The notes: a model not told the origin generated them from the sequence alone. A stretch of DNA of 64,000 nucleotides from Artemisia argyi (GCA_030686995.1 CM060685.1:131548753-131612752); one strand, 5' to 3'. Shown: positions 23,759 to 38,616, counted from the first letter of the stretch. Program-made: numbers and translations.

Positions 23759-24477
23759 AAACATCTCGTGTATAACCATAGCATCTCGACTCATTCGTTT
23801 AACATCTCGTGTCTAACCATTGCATCTCGACTCGTTCGTTTAACATCTCGTGTATAACCATTGCATCTCGACTCGTTCGTTTAACATCTCGTGTACAACC
23901 ATAGCATCTCGACTCGTTCGTTTAACATCTCGTGTACAACCATAGCTTCTCGACTCGTTCGTTTAACATCTCGTGTATAACCATAGCATCTCGACTCGTT
24001 CATTTAACATCTCGTGTCTAACCATTGCATCTCGACTCGTTCGTTTAACATCTCGTGTATAACCATTGCATCTCGACTCGTTCGTTTAACATCTTGTGTA
24101 CAACCATAGCATCTCGACTCGTTCGTTTAACATCTCGTGTACAACCATAGCATCTCGACTCGTTCGTTTAACATCTCGTGTCTAACCATTGCATCTCGAC
24201 TCGTTCGTTTAACATCTCGTGTACAACCAAAGCATCTCGACTCGTTCGTTTAACATCTCGTGTACAACCATAGCATCTCGACTCGTTCGTTTAACATCTC
24301 GTGTCTAACCATTGCATCTCGACTCGTTCGTTTAACATCTCGTGTACAACCATAGCATCTCGACTCGTTCGTTTAACATCTCGTGTATAACCATTGCATC
24401 TCGACTCGTTCGTTTAACATCTCGTGTACAACCATAGCATCTCGACTCGTTCGTTTAACATCTCGTGTCTAACCATT
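23759..24477. repeat. 41-bp minisatellite, about 17.5 copies
   Basis: The unit is AACATCTCGTGTATAACCAT followed by AGCATCTCGACTCGTTCGTTT. Copies differ at a few positions (TGTATAACC, TGTCTAACC or TGTACAACC; CATAGC or CATTGC), and these variants alternate, indicating higher-order amplification. It lies inside the CACTA element and is not a CRISPR: there are no unique spacers. Confidence 0.95.
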
Positions 24478-24700
24478 TTAAATATATATATTTTTTAATT
24501 TTATAAAAGTATTTATAATAAATAAATTTTTTTAATTATATAAATTTAGTTTATTAATTTTATAAAACTTATTTTTTAATATTTTATAAAAGTATTTATA
24601 ATAAATAAATTTATTTAATTATATTAAAATAATTTTATAAAACTTATTTTTTAATATTTTATAAAAGTATTTATAATAAATAAAATGTTTTAATTATAAA
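24478..24700. repeat. AT-rich tandem duplications
   Basis: TTTTATAAAAGTATTTATAA with AATAAATTT recurs three times in this stretch. Confidence 0.7.
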
Positions 24701-24709
24701 AGTTATTTT

Positions 24710-24875
24710 CCCGTCAACATGTCGACGGGAAAATAACCGTCAAAAAAATTCGTGGAAATTTAATACACCCGCCAAACGCAAACGACAAAATAACTTTAGA
24801 CTCCCGTCGACATGTTGACGGGACTATTAATAGTATGAAAAATTGCTTTTATATTCCCGTCGACATGTCGACGGG
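24710..24875. repeat. Internal palindrome cluster of the CACTA element
   Basis: Three copies of the 20-bp palindrome at 24710-24729 (one mismatch), 24803-24822 (one mismatch) and 24856-24875 (exact). A degenerate relative (CCCGACGACATGTCGCCGAC) is near 25520. Confidence 0.9.
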
Positions 24876-24934
24876 AATATAAAAGTATACACAAAACCAG
24901 ATCTGGTCTCAATTATTATCACAGACTTAGAGGG

Positions 24935-24935
<1 letters not shown>

Positions 24936-24987
<52 letters not shown>
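24936..24987. repeat. Poly(A) tract
   Basis: About 50 A's within the CACTA element, followed by the CCACCACC-rich repeat. Confidence 0.95.
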
Positions 24988-24992
<5 letters not shown>

Positions 24993-25014
24993 ACTCCTCC
25001 CCTCGCCGGCGATT

Positions 25015-25135
25015 ACTCTCCACCACCACAACCAAATCCCACCACCACATTACCCCTCCACCACCAAATCCCACCCCACATTACCCCTCCACCACCAAAT
25101 CCCACCACCACATTACCCCTCCACCACCACAGCTC
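25015..25135. repeat. CCACCACCAAATCCCACC tandem repeat
   Basis: About four copies of ACCCCTCCACCACCAAATCC and variants, pyrimidine/CA-rich. Could be an untranslated leader of the Ptta-type gene. Confidence 0.8.
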
Positions 25136-25604
25136 CTCCTCCACAGTCCAACACCACACACTAGCACCACTGTGCACCACTTCCTCCTCCTCCTTTGTTT
25201 AATTCTTCTTCTTCCCCAACCCTCCTTTCTTCAACCACAGTCCAACAACAGCAGCAGCAAAAACGAGTCGAGGTACGCGTTTTTATTTTTGTTAATTTTT
25301 GTTATTATTATTAATTTAATTGTTATTATTATTGTTAATTTTTGTTATTATTATTGTTAATTTATTTTTTGTTTATTAATTTTTTAATTTAATTGTTATT
25401 AATTTTGACAGCAGGTAAAGAGGGTGAGAGCCGAGAGCGAGAGCCAAGGGTGAGAGCCGAGACAACCAAGACAGCAGGTAAAATGTACCTCGTTTTATTT
25501 TTTTTATTAACTTTTAGTATCCCGACGACATGTCGCCGACAATAGTTTTTTGTTTAAACTTTTGATACAACCATTATATTGCATCTCTTTTATTATAGCC
25601 CGAG

Positions 25605-25705
25605 CCCAAGACGAGACCACAGCCGAGCCACAGCTGAGCCACAGCCGAGACCACAGCCGAGCCACAGCCGATACCACAGCCGAGACCACAGCCGATACAG
25701 TAGCC
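25605..25705. repeat. GAGCCACAGCC / GAGACCACAGCC tandem repeat
   Basis: About eight 11-15-base units such as GAGACCACAGCCGAGCCACA. It yields misleading His/Ser/Arg or Pro/Ala repeat frames and lies upstream of the Ptta-type gene. Confidence 0.85.
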
Positions 25706-25720
25706 GAGACAGTATGTATT

Positions 25721-25760
<40 letters not shown>

Positions 25761-26074
25761 TTTTTCATTTTTATGCTTTGTTGTAGTTTCGTATCCCGTA
25801 GCGTTTGGTTACTAGTTTAGTTCTTGCAGCCGTATGTATAGTTTGGTTAGTATATTAGGTTTTGATATAAAAGGGATTGTTGCGGATTGTGAAATGTGAT
25901 TAAGTATTAGTTTACGGATATTGCGTTTGGTTAGTTGTTTGGTTTTTTTAACGACACAACCAAGGTCGGTTTTGCTCATTGTGTACCCACGGTGCAAATA
26001 GCACCTTGGGGGACTTGGTATTGAGTAGCAGCAGCACCTTGGGGGACTTGTTAATTCAACTTGTACTTTTACAG

Positions 26075-28107
<2,033 letters not shown>

Positions 28108-28493
28108 TTTGGGATGTAGAGGTACAAACTTGGGTATTTTGTGTTGTACTTATGCTTGAAACAATATTTTGGCGACCCATATGTTAGTATTGTATAGTTT
28201 AACCTTTTGGCGACTCGAACGTCGGGGATATTGAAATATTTGTGGATATGGCAGCTAGGTTTAGATATTACCACACCCCGTTTTGTAAACTTTATATGTT
28301 TTTATGCATTTTGAGGGTGTTTAGCGATAATTTGCAAGTGTTATAGCCGATGGCGAGTTATATGTTTAGGACATGTTGATATTGAGTGGTTATAGGTGCT
28401 ATTACATTTACAGGTTTTGGTAGATTTTTTCCGGAAAAAATCTGGAAAATTGCTAATTTTGCAGCCTGCTGTAAGCAGCCTGCAATTAATGCT

Positions 28494-28904
28494 GCCGTCA
28501 ACATGTCGACGGCATGGTTCACCAAACAATATTCATTTTTATATGTTGCCGTCGACATGTCGACGGCACCATTAAACAAAAAATATTGTTTTTTTAATTA
28601 TGTCGACGACATAATTAAAAAATGAATATTTTTTGTTTAATGGTGCCGTCGACATGTCGACGGCAACATATAAAATCTAATTATCATTTCTTAATTAAAA
28701 CGTTAATTAGTTATACGTTTCCGTCGACATGTCGACGGGAATAATTTGACGGGCAGCAAAATCGTTTGACTGAAAAACGATGTGGGACCCACAATGTCGA
28801 CGGCGATTGTCGACGAGAACGTTGTTCCCGACGGAGCACAGCCGTCGTTTTGTCCCCGTCGACATGTCGACGGGAAGCTATGGTGCCGTCGACATGTCGA
28901 CGGT
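28494..28904. repeat. 3' subterminal palindrome array of the CACTA element
   Basis: The variant GCCGTCGACATGTCGACGGC lies at 28548-28567, 28645-28664 and 28885-28904 (last base differing), and a one-mismatch copy at 28494-28513. The CCC...GGG form lies at 28855-28874, with an 18-bp core at 28722-28739. The 3' array is denser and longer than the 5' array, the usual CACTA asymmetry. Confidence 0.93.
28537..28676. repeat. ~68-bp-arm inverted repeat centred near 28605
   Basis: From TTTTATATGTTGCC through the palindrome, ACCATTAAACAAAAAATATT and AATTATGTCGA, the sequence folds back on itself. The right arm is the near-exact reverse complement ending GGCAACATATAAAA. Two palindrome sites are embedded symmetrically in the arms. 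Confidence 0.88.
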
Positions 28905-28952
28905 ACCGGCGTAAAAAAGTTGTCGGGAAAGGCCTCGATTGTACTAGTGTCT

Positions 28953-29453
28953 GATCATCAAAGACTAATATTTGGGTGAATACTTAGACTCAAAACATCT
29001 TGCTTATATCTATATCAACTTCTTTTCAATAAATCGATAGCATGCGAACAAAGTCCATTTTAATGTTGTGCTCATCGTGTTTTAAATATTAATTTGTAAG
29101 TTGTAACCAACAATGTAAAAATATGCAACAAGTGTGATGTCATTCAACGGATCAAAGTATAACAAAGACAACAACAAGAAATAAACTATAAACTCAACAA
29201 AATGGTTACATTTACGTAAACATTAACAAATTCCTTTCAACAATCAACAAAGATCTCCCGCAACAGCCTTAGTTATAGATTATTGTATATTCAACAATTT
29301 ACACAAACATTACGCGATGAACACTTAGATACAAACTTTGTGTGTAGCACGGGTTATGAATGCCTCGTTATTTATAAAAATTGAGTTTCATGCTTTTTAA
29401 TGTAAGTATTAATAGCTTAAATTATTTTCGTTAAACTCATTTTTCTAAATTGT
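28953..29453. other. Gene-free spacer
   Basis: AT-rich; nothing recognisable between the CACTA element and the second Stowaway. Confidence 0.4.
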
Positions 29454-29711
29454 TACTCCCTCTGAACTAAAATGTAAGTTTATTTTTATTTTTTGAAATA
29501 TTTTTTCTCTAACTTTGACCTTAAATATTTTTGTTTGTATTATATAATAATTGATAAAAATTATACTAATGAAAATACATTTAAAATCCGATCCATTTAT
29601 ATATTTTTGCATCAAGTATTATATAATATAAAAGAAAATATTTAAGGTTAAAGTTGGAGAAAAAAGACATCAAAAAGTCAAAATAAACTTATATTTTGAG
29701 ACGGATGAGTA
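29454..29711. mobile_element. Diverged Stowaway MITE
   Basis: It starts CTCCCTCTGAACTAAAATG (29456) and ends with ATTTTGAGACGGATGAG (29709) between TA dinucleotides. The interior closely matches the Stowaway at 20804-21058 (for example TTTTGTTTGTATTATATAAT and GCATCAAGTATTATATAA). The ends have accumulated changes, so this copy is older. Confidence 0.88.
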
Positions 29712-29721
29712 ATGTAAATAT

Positions 29722-30048
29722 TAATAAGAAGAGTTAATTGCATTTTTTATCCTTGAGGTTTAGCCAAATTGCAGTTTTGGTCCCTAAAACTTTGAAAGTG
29801 CAGTGATAGTCTCCATTTTGAAGTTTGTATTGCATTTTTTGTCCTTGATCGATGTGAAATGACCAAATTACCCTTGATTTTTCTGAAGAAGGCAAAGGGT
29901 ATTTTAGTCATTTAACTTTCTTCAAGCACCAAAAATGCAATCTAAACTTCAAAATAAGGACTATAGCAGCACTTTCAAAGTTTTGAGGACCAAAACTGCA
30001 ATTTGACCATACCTCAAGGATAAAAAATGCAATTAACTATAATAAGAA
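29722..30048. mobile_element. MULE-type MITE with 9-bp target duplication
   Basis: The element 29731-30039 begins GAGTTAATTGCATTTTTTAT and ends ATAAAAAATGCAATTAACTA. The inverted ends extend about 60 bp with mismatches (CCTTGAGG..., CAAATTGCAGTTTTGG). The exact 9-bp direct repeat TAATAAGAA flanks it at 29722-29730 and 30040-30048. Nine-base duplications are typical of Mutator-like elements. No coding capacity. Confidence 0.88.
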
Positions 30049-31049
30049 ATTTAATTATTTATACTTAAAATATGAGTTTTGCAATAAGTTTATTCATAAT
30101 GACAATTTATGAATCTATATTCTAAAAGCTTCTACATACATTCATCTATGTTTATATAGCATTTATCGCAAATTCCATATAGTTTGTAAATAGAGGAGAT
30201 TATTCATATCTTTAGAAGTTTAGATAACATTCTACAAGTATAAATAGTTAGCTTTACATGTAAATATGAGGCATCTATATAGTTATGTTTTACGCAGAGT
30301 GTTCTGGGTCATTAAGAGTAGTGAGCAGTGAGCGGTGGACTACTAACTTTTAATGATCGTTTGGCCAGCAAGCGACTTATATAGAAAAATACACCTATGG
30401 TTCACTGTTACTGTTATTTTTGACAAACACATTCTATGTGTCTTTGTATTTCAAACCATTATGTTACTTGATCTATTTTTCTCATGTTAACCGCTAAACA
30501 ATCAGTAGTGGTCAACAAAATGTTAGTTTCATTTTAAGTTATAATAAATTTTATTTCTCGGCATTGTTATCAGTATTTGAAAAACATAAAAACCTAATAA
30601 AAAATGAAAATAAGGTTAAGGTGTTACTTGATGTGTTACAATGAGTTGAGATCAGACGTGAAGAAAAAATTAAAATGAGAATTATGAGAAAAACTACAAT
30701 CACACATTTCACATGTACTAACAAAAATAAATGCATCTTCATTTAAGATTATCTCTTTTATTTAAAATGTATAGCTATAAATTCTTTTTATTTTTCTCAT
30801 TTTGATTTTTCTTTCCACCGGATCACTTCCCATGTGGCAATATTATTTAAGAATTGCTACTAAATTGTTTAGTGTTATTATTCAAGGAAAACAAAAAGAA
30901 TTGTTTCTCAAAAATGAATAATAAAGTTGTGTGGGGGTTTTATGTGAAACATGAACTATCTACACTCTAAAAAAGTTTTTTCATCCTTTCATCACAAAAC
31001 AAACAACACACAAACTGCTTCACAGAAAACACACATACTACCACACCTC
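30049..31049. other. Gene-free spacer with a MITE relative
   Basis: No gene recognised. About 30650-30824 (GAGATCAG ... CCGGATCAC) is a diverged copy of the MITE at 1715-1891, sharing the core around AATGCATCTTCATTTAAG. Confidence 0.5.
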
Positions 31050-31266
31050 AGAGCGTTGGGTACCATAACACATAACACCAAAAAAGTGCAGCCATCCCAG
31101 CTTTAATATTTTAACACCAACACACCAAATACCCCCTCAACACCCCATAACACTAGTTTTTTTAGACCCATTTTTTTCTTTTCCAATTATTTAAACAAAA
31201 CATATTCTCATTTATTAAGTAAAAATACAAATTATATAAAACTAAAAATATAATTAAGAAAAATAC

Positions 31267-31333
<67 letters not shown>
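31050..31333. mobile_element. Left part of an interrupted outer element (AGAGCGTTGGGTACCATAAC end)
   Basis: AGAGCGTTGGGTACCATAAC at 31050-31069 is the exact reverse complement of 45748-45767. Between them lie the Helitron-like element and the 13-kb MULE. One reading is a small outer element split by later insertions. Sequence beyond the 20 bp does not match, and no convincing target duplication is seen. A (TA)n tract fills about 31268-31333. Confidence 0.45.
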
Positions 31334-31335
<2 letters not shown>

Positions 31336-32334
31336 TAGTTATAAGTCCCGTGCACGCACGGGGTTTACACATAAATCAAATTTATTTTAAAATTTTAGTT
31401 TCTATATTGACACATAAGAATTTACCCGTGAAAATTATGATATAAGTATATATTAATATTTTTTGAAAATTTTTAATGGATGAAAGATTTAATTTTGTTT
31501 ATCTGACATAGATGTTGAAGTTCAGGTTGATATTGTTGTTTAAGTTTAACTATTGATATCATGTTGTGCAAAATGTGCGAGTTTAGTAGCACATAATGAG
31601 CGTTAATGAAGTTAAAATATACTCCGTAAAGTTTTTTACAAATGTTTTTCCGGATATCCGTATATAAACTTTAAATAATAATTACATGAGTCGTTGTTAT
31701 AAGTATAATTGAGTATATTTATTTTCATATCACAGTAACTCATGCTTACCATTTGATATTTATATTACCGTTAATAATAATTTTTCCGTATTTAATATTC
31801 AAACCCGTGTACGCATAAATTATATTTTTAAATAGGATAACATGAGTTCTTATTTAACGTACATAGTAAAAAAAATATTTTAGTAGATGAAACAAAATTT
31901 TGTAATTTTAATGGATGAAAGTCTCAAACTAATACTAATACTCATGTATTATAAAGTATAGGGGGTTATTTGTATATTATCTAAAGTTATTTAAAAACAT
32001 GGAGACTTACAATTTACACTTAACTCTATATAATATATTTAAAATTCAACCACTAAAGTTTTATTAATTATCTCATCTTTTTTTAAGTTTTTGTTTTCAT
32101 AAATTTGACACATATATTTTTATGTGTTTTCTTTTTCTCAACCAAATTCTCCACCAAATTTATTAAAGTTTGACCAAAATCAATTCAATTTTGACTTTTT
32201 ATTGGCCAATCATATTGCTTGATTTCGCCTATGTGTCAAAATTGAGCTCTCCTATTGGTCCAATTTTTTTTCCTATAAGATTGTTTTGTAAAAAAAAACT
32301 CCGAAATAATGTAATTCCTTTATTATATAAAAGA
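31334..32334 (-). mobile_element. Non-autonomous Helitron-like element inserted in (TA)n
   Basis: Read on the minus strand it begins TCTTTTATATAATAAAGGAA (from 32334) and ends with the hairpin CCCGTGCGTGCACGGG, ACTTATAA and CTAGT (31334). These are Helitron 5' TC and 3' hairpin-CTRRT hallmarks, with TA repeat on both sides as expected for insertion between A and T. The ~1-kb interior has no gene. A second copy in the opposite orientation lies at 5441-6547. Confidence 0.82.
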
Positions 32335-32580
32335 TATATATATATATATTGGTTCATGAAAAAACCCCACCTTGGTGGAAAAGTGGGAAAAGTGTACAAC
32401 TCTCACCCTCCATCTCCCCCCCTTTTTTTCCACCCAACTACAAGGGTCTAATTGTAACTTTTACAATTTTATAAGGACTGATTAAGCATTTTTGTAAATT
32501 CACTGATTTAATCGTATATCATCCGTATTCTTCTTCACTTTTTTAATCAATCGTTTCCTTTTTTTCTCTCTACATCTCCC

Positions 32581-32588
32581 TATAAAAT
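32581..32588 (+). promoter_or_regulatory. TATA box of the MULE transposase gene
   Basis: TATAAAAT lies 78 bases before the proposed start codon (32659), just inside the left inverted repeat region. Confidence 0.6.
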
Positions 32589-32658
32589 CCAAACAATAAT
32601 TCTCTTATTTTACTCGCATTCACGTTTTTCTTAGGTCCGTGCAATCGATTTCAATAAG

Positions 32659-34720
32659 ATGCCTCAATCCGACCTTAATTGTAAGGGTTTTTAACTGTTT
32701 TTTTTTATAATTTTTTAATTTTATTAGTTAAAATTGAAGATTAATCGTATTTTAGCTGTTATACGCATCGTTAATTGATTTTTTTATCGGTTAACTTTCA
32801 TTAAACGTTCAATTTATGTGATTTTAGAAACGTTTATATGATTTTGTACCAATTTTTTTCTGGTTCATTATTGTTTATGTGATTTCAGAACCGATTAGTG
32901 TGATTTATAGTGATTTATAGTGATTATTGTGGTTATGTGATTTCAAAACCGATTAGTGTGTTTTATGTGATGAATAAGATAATGAAAATTTTTGTGTTAT
33001 TATACTGATGCACTAATTTTAAATTTTATTGTTATCAGATGTAAAAAAAATAATAAATAAATAAATAAATAAATAATCTATGCTGATGCACTAATTTTAT
33101 AATACGTTTATGTGATTATAGTTCTTACATAATGCACAATTTAATTTATTATGATATCTGATTTTATATTCTGTTTATGTGATGAATAAATATGACGAAT
33201 AAAATAATGAAAAAAATGTGTGATTATACTGATGCACTAATTGTTTAGTTTATTATTTTCATATGTCAAAAATATATATATAAATTTATATACTGATGCA
33301 CTAATTTTGTATACTGATGCAATAATTTTATTTAATATGCTATCTGATTTTATATACTATTTATGTGATGAATGAATTTGATGAAGAAAATAATGAAAAA
33401 AAAATAATAATAATTTGTGATTATACTGATGCACTAATTTTCTAGTTTATTATTATCATATGTCAAAAATATATGTATATAAATATATATACTGATGCAC
33501 TAATTTTATATACTGATGCACTAATTGAATTTATTATGATATATGTTTGTTATATTCAGTATTATGTATATTATGTACGCTGTTGCACTATTTTATAACA
33601 TTATGTGTTTCTGTTATACATTATTATACTGTGTATTATGTATGTTGATGCATTATTATGTGTTTCTGTTATACATTATTTTATGTATATTATGTATATT
33701 ATGTATGTTGATTCACTTAATTATATTTTAATATATGTTTTTATTTTTATTTTACAGGTTTCATTGCTAGTTCTAGTTTTACTAAGAATCCTAGTTGTAG
33801 TTCATCTAGTGTTGATAGCATTGGTGACGTGGGTGTTAGTTTAGGCAATTATAGAACATGGATTCCTAATGTAGGTGTTGCCGATACACCTACCAAAGGG
33901 ACTATCTTTGGTTTGGTTTCTCAGGCGTACATTTTCTATAGACAATATGCAAAGATATCAGGTTTTGACATCAAGTTAGGAACCGAATGTAGGGATGATT
34001 TAAGTGGTATACCAAGCATTAAGTATTTCAGTTGTAGGAAAAGTGGAAAGAAGAGAGAATTGAAGTATGATAAGCATAAATCAGATTACGAGGGTGAAAA
34101 ATGTGTTAAGTGTAAAGGTAATTCTGTTGACAAAGGGAAAGCTATTGATTTGTCTCAAGTTGGCGACTCTTTTGTTAAAAAACCATTTAGGAAAAACACT
34201 TCGTGTAAGACCGACTGTCCAGCTTCAATGAGGATTAGGAAGGTTGAGGGAGACGTTTATGAGGTTTATTGGTTTGTGGCGGAACATAACCATCCTCTTG
34301 TGTCACAACATGATATGCAATTTTTGATGAATTCAAGAGACTTGGGATTCTCAAAACAGCGATTTATTATGGAAGTTTCAAACGCGAATGTTGGACCGGT
34401 GAAAGCATTTAAGCTGATGAAGGAGATGAATGGTGGATTTGAGAATGTTGGAGTGACGGCTGTAGATTGTAAGAACTTTCGCCGTGATATGAATTTGTTC
34501 ATCGGAGACCGTGATGCTCAAATGGCGGTTGAGAAGTTGCAGAATTTGGAGAAGCACTGTGAAGGGTTTTCTATGGACTACTATGTGGGTGAAGGGGATG
34601 CGTTGAGTGGATTATTCTGGGCAGACAATGTTGCGAAGTTAAACTATAAGCGTTTTGGAGATATCCTGTCTTTTGATGCCACATTTAGATCTAACAAGTA
34701 ATGTTTTTTTACTTTTTTTT

Positions 34721-34792
<72 letters not shown>

Positions 34793-36814
34793 TCACTGAT
34801 GCACCTTTTTTTACAGGTACAAGATGGTTTTTGTACCGTTCACTGGTATAGATAACCACAACCATTCGGTGACATTTGGAGCTGGACTTCTATCTGATGA
34901 AACGATATCTTCATACAAGTGGCTTCTTCATGCGTTCCAAAAGGCTTTTGGTTCTGACCCACAAGTTGTTGTTACTGATCAGGACCCGTCGATGAAGCAA
35001 GCGATTGCTGATGTTTTTCCGAATGCTCGCCATCGTTTGTGCATGTGGCACATTATGCAGAAGGTCACTACTAAGGTATATTTATAATAATTGTGACATT
35101 TTTTTTTTCTTTAATTTTGTTGCATTAGTTTTATAATACTGATGCACTAATATGTATCACTGATGCACTTTTATAATAACATAAAAAACATCAACATTAT
35201 AACAAAACAATTGTTTTTTTAAAAACATGGGTGCTTGCTATTCATGTTACAAATGTACATCATGTCGATTTTGTACATGTTTTTTTTTCTCTTAAAATTG
35301 TTGTTTTAATCATTGATTTTTGTTATAATGTTGTATTAATTTTATAATACTGATGCACTAATATGTAACACTGATGCACTTTTTAATTTATTTATTTATT
35401 TATTATTTTTTTATGTTTTTTTTATATTTTTTTTTACAGGTTGGTTCTGCTATTTGTAAGAACTAAGATTTCAAGAGAAGGCTTTGTGGGATAGTTTGGA
35501 ATGACCAGATTTCACCAAGTGTATTTGAAGAGGAATGGGCGAGTATTATTGCGGATTTTGATCTGAGTGAAAACAAGTGGTTGTCTGATATTTTTGAAAT
35601 GGGGGTTAGATGGATTCCAGCTTTTTTGAGAGACGAAGACATGTCTGGTCTTATGCGTACTACTTCGAGATCTGAATCTAAAAATCATTTCTTTGGACAG
35701 TTTACAAATCCACACCTTACGTTGGTTGAGTTTCTTAGCCATTTTGAAAGTGCTATGGATTCCCAGCGGTATATTCAGTGGAAGAATGATCATGAATCTC
35801 GTTACAATACACCTGAATACCGTACTGAGTTGAAATTGGAGAGGGATGCTGCTGAGCTGTACTCGTTGAGTGTGTTTTTTGATGTTCAAGATGAGCTTGT
35901 TTCTTCTATTGTCCATTGCTTATCTCTCAACATTGAAGAAATTGGGTTGTTTGTAAAATACTTTATTCGTGATAATGAGGTTAAAAAGTGGAAGGACAAG
36001 AATTCGTTCGAAGTGTATGAGGTATGTTTGATTACATAGTTTATTTTATTTTATTTTTTATTTACTTATATATTTGATTTTTTTTTTTAATATATAAACA
36101 TATTGATAATAAACTGATGCACCTTTATTCTATGCACAGATGCATTAATTTGTTGTTTATTTTTTTCAGGTGTTGTATTGTTCATCTGATATGACTGTTA
36201 CTTGTTTGTGCAAGCGTTTTGACCTTTTTGGTCTTCTATGCCCTCACATTTTTTACGTTTTGAGGATGAACAATGTTCAAGATTTTCCAAAAGAGTATGT
36301 TTTCGATAGATGGTCAAAGACTCCGGATAGTATTTCTTTTGATGTGTCTGTGAATGCTTCTGAGTCAAGTTCTTGTTCTGCTCATCGCGCAATTCGCCAG
36401 ATTGTTGAAGCTACAGTTGATAGGTTGATGCCGTTCAAAGAAAAACTTGAGCTGTACCGTTTGCAATTGTTGGATTTGCTGTCTTTAGCTGAAGATGAGG
36501 TTCCTATTTCTCTTTCCAATAACAAGGCTGACATTTTCTGTTCGGTGCTTGGTGTCACTGAACCAGCTGGTGTTGAGATTAAAGTTCCCAAGCAATCGAA
36601 GAACAAAGGGACTGGTTCCCACTCAAGATGGAAGAACATGGATGAAATTTTACGCAAAGAGGCTGAAGCATCAAAGAAGAGAAGAACTTGCTTTACCTGT
36701 GGAAAGGCTGAAGGTCACAACTCTAGAACCTGCCCGTACAAGAACAGCATCAGTGGTACTTGCAAAAGATCAACCCGTTCTACTCGTTCTATTGATGTGG
36801 ATTACCAGGAGTGA
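32659..36814 (+). pseudogene. FAR1/MuDR-type MULE transposase with SWIM zinc finger, one in-frame stop
   Basis: Five exons: 32659-32680, 33758-34697, 34817-35075, 35440-36021, 36170-36814. Phases match, for about 815 codons. The order is: FAR1-type DNA-binding domain (FYRQYAKISGFDIKLG ... CPASMRIRKVEGDVYEVYWF ... AEHNHPL), MULE catalytic domain (DATF near residue 313; VVTDQDPSMKQAI near 374; RHRLCMWHI), SWIM finger (CLCKRFDLFGLLCPHIFYVL, CxC...CxH), then a zinc-knuckle-like CFTCGKAEGHNSRTC. A TAA at 35464-35466 (about residue 416) interrupts exon 4 shortly after its start, in SAICKN*DFKRRL. The frame is otherwise open. A short 22-base first exon precedes a >1-kb intron. Family members are transposases or domesticated light-signalling regulators. 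The inverted repeats and Ulp1 partner place this copy as a transposase. Confidence 0.85.
34725..34792. repeat. (TA)n microsatellite in intron 2 of the MULE transposase
   Basis: About 65 bases of TA repeat between exons 2 and 3. Confidence 0.95.
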
Positions 36815-37007
36815 TGGACCATTATGTTTCTCATATGTGGCTTTTATATACTTGTTCTCAAAAAAAATTCTATCCCTTTATTTTTTTTAGGATTTATGAT
36901 TGAATAATGAACTTCTGCAACAAAAATAAATCTCATTCTGTATGATGAGTACTTTGAATTTGATTTGGATTCTGTAGAATTGTACTTTGAAGTTTATTTG
37001 GATTTAT

Positions 37008-37008
<1 letters not shown>

Positions 37009-37057
<49 letters not shown>
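37009..37057. repeat. Poly(T) tract
   Basis: About 48 T's in the gap between the two convergent MULE genes. Confidence 0.95.
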
Positions 37058-37060
<3 letters not shown>

Positions 37061-37715
37061 GTTTATGTCATATTGTCTGATGTGTAATTTGTATACTGTA
37101 TTTTTTTTTTTTTTTACATTACACAGATGCACCAATCATCATAACCTTGATGCACTTTTTATCATGTGTTTGTTTTATTATTATCAACACATTTATATTG
37201 TTACTAGTATATTATCCATAAACATATTATGTGTGAATTTTACTTTGAATTTTGATTTGGATTTATTGAATTTTTCTATGTATGAATTGTAGTTTGAATT
37301 TAGGTATTTGTGACATTACACATAGTGTGCACCTTTTTTACCACACACATATGCACCATTTATCCTAACCTTGATGCACTTTTTACCACACACATATGCA
37401 TCATATTATATCTGAACAAATGTTTAAATGTTATACACACATTTCATTAGTGCATTTTTTCATATTTAATATATATAAATGCAGTAAGAATTTATACATC
37501 AATAAACGTTATCAACACATTTGCATAAACACAATAGCTGTTATCAATACATTTGCATAAACATAAAAGTTGTTGCATAACATATTTTGCGTAAACATAG
37601 TGTATCACACTTTGCATAAACATACTAGTTTTATGCTACGTTAAATTTGTGTATCTAATGATTTAAAAGTTCTTAATTCTAGTTCGAATATCAAGCTTAT
37701 TACATCATATTGTTT

Positions 37716-38534
37716 TCAGTAATAGACTTGTTCCCTAAAAAGCTCCACCTTTTTCCTTATTTTCTCTTCATGATCCTCAAAATACTTTGTGACCCTTTTT
37801 TGAAGCTTTGGGAATGCATATTTCTTTAAATTTTGTTTCTGAGCATCGTTGAAGTTGTCGTATTTCTTAGATTCTTGTTCTACCTGCTCTCTTTTTTCGT
37901 TGATAAGAGTCATCAGCATCTTTACCACGTACTTTTTACGAAGGCTTGTGAGTTGGTTGTTTTGCGCCGAACCTTCTTTTTTAAGTCCTGATTTGAACTC
38001 TTTTTCTGTTCCACAGAATGTCTCCATGTGCCTCATTAGGAAAATCGCAGATCCGAAACGGTCCATGCTTGTTTCCCACTCCAACTTCAATGTCTTGATT
38101 TTCGTTACTGCTATCTTTGTTGCATTTGGGTGATTTTCAGATTGCAAATAATTTGCAAATATCTTTGTCTGTCATAAAAAAATAAATAAATAAAAAATTT
38201 TTAAAAAAATGTGGTGAATTCATTTTAAACATAAATATATGCAATATGTGAAGTTTATAATAACAACTATCTTCAAACCAAAATTCAGATTTTGAATATA
38301 ATAAAACATTGATGCAATATTTTTTTATCTTTGATGCTATAATTTTAAAACATACCAGTGCTCTTGGAGTATCCCCATACCGCTTAATGACATCTTGACT
38401 TTGATCTCACACGTTGTCGATTATATATGATTTCCATGTCTTCAAATTGTACACGATGAGATAACAGTGATTATAATTTTCTCTTGCCATTCTCATTGGA
38501 AAGAAAACCTGGTTCATATTCATATTGTTAAACA

Positions 38535-38616
<82 letters not shown>

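Noticed and set aside
23759..24477. Regularly repeated array resembling a CRISPR
   Set aside because: Units are contiguous 41-mers with no unique spacers, in a plant CACTA transposon; it is a minisatellite.
25550..25815. Two overlapping His/Ser/Arg/Thr repeat frames
   Set aside because: Produced by a GAGCCACAGCC tandem repeat followed by poly(T); no start context or splice signals.
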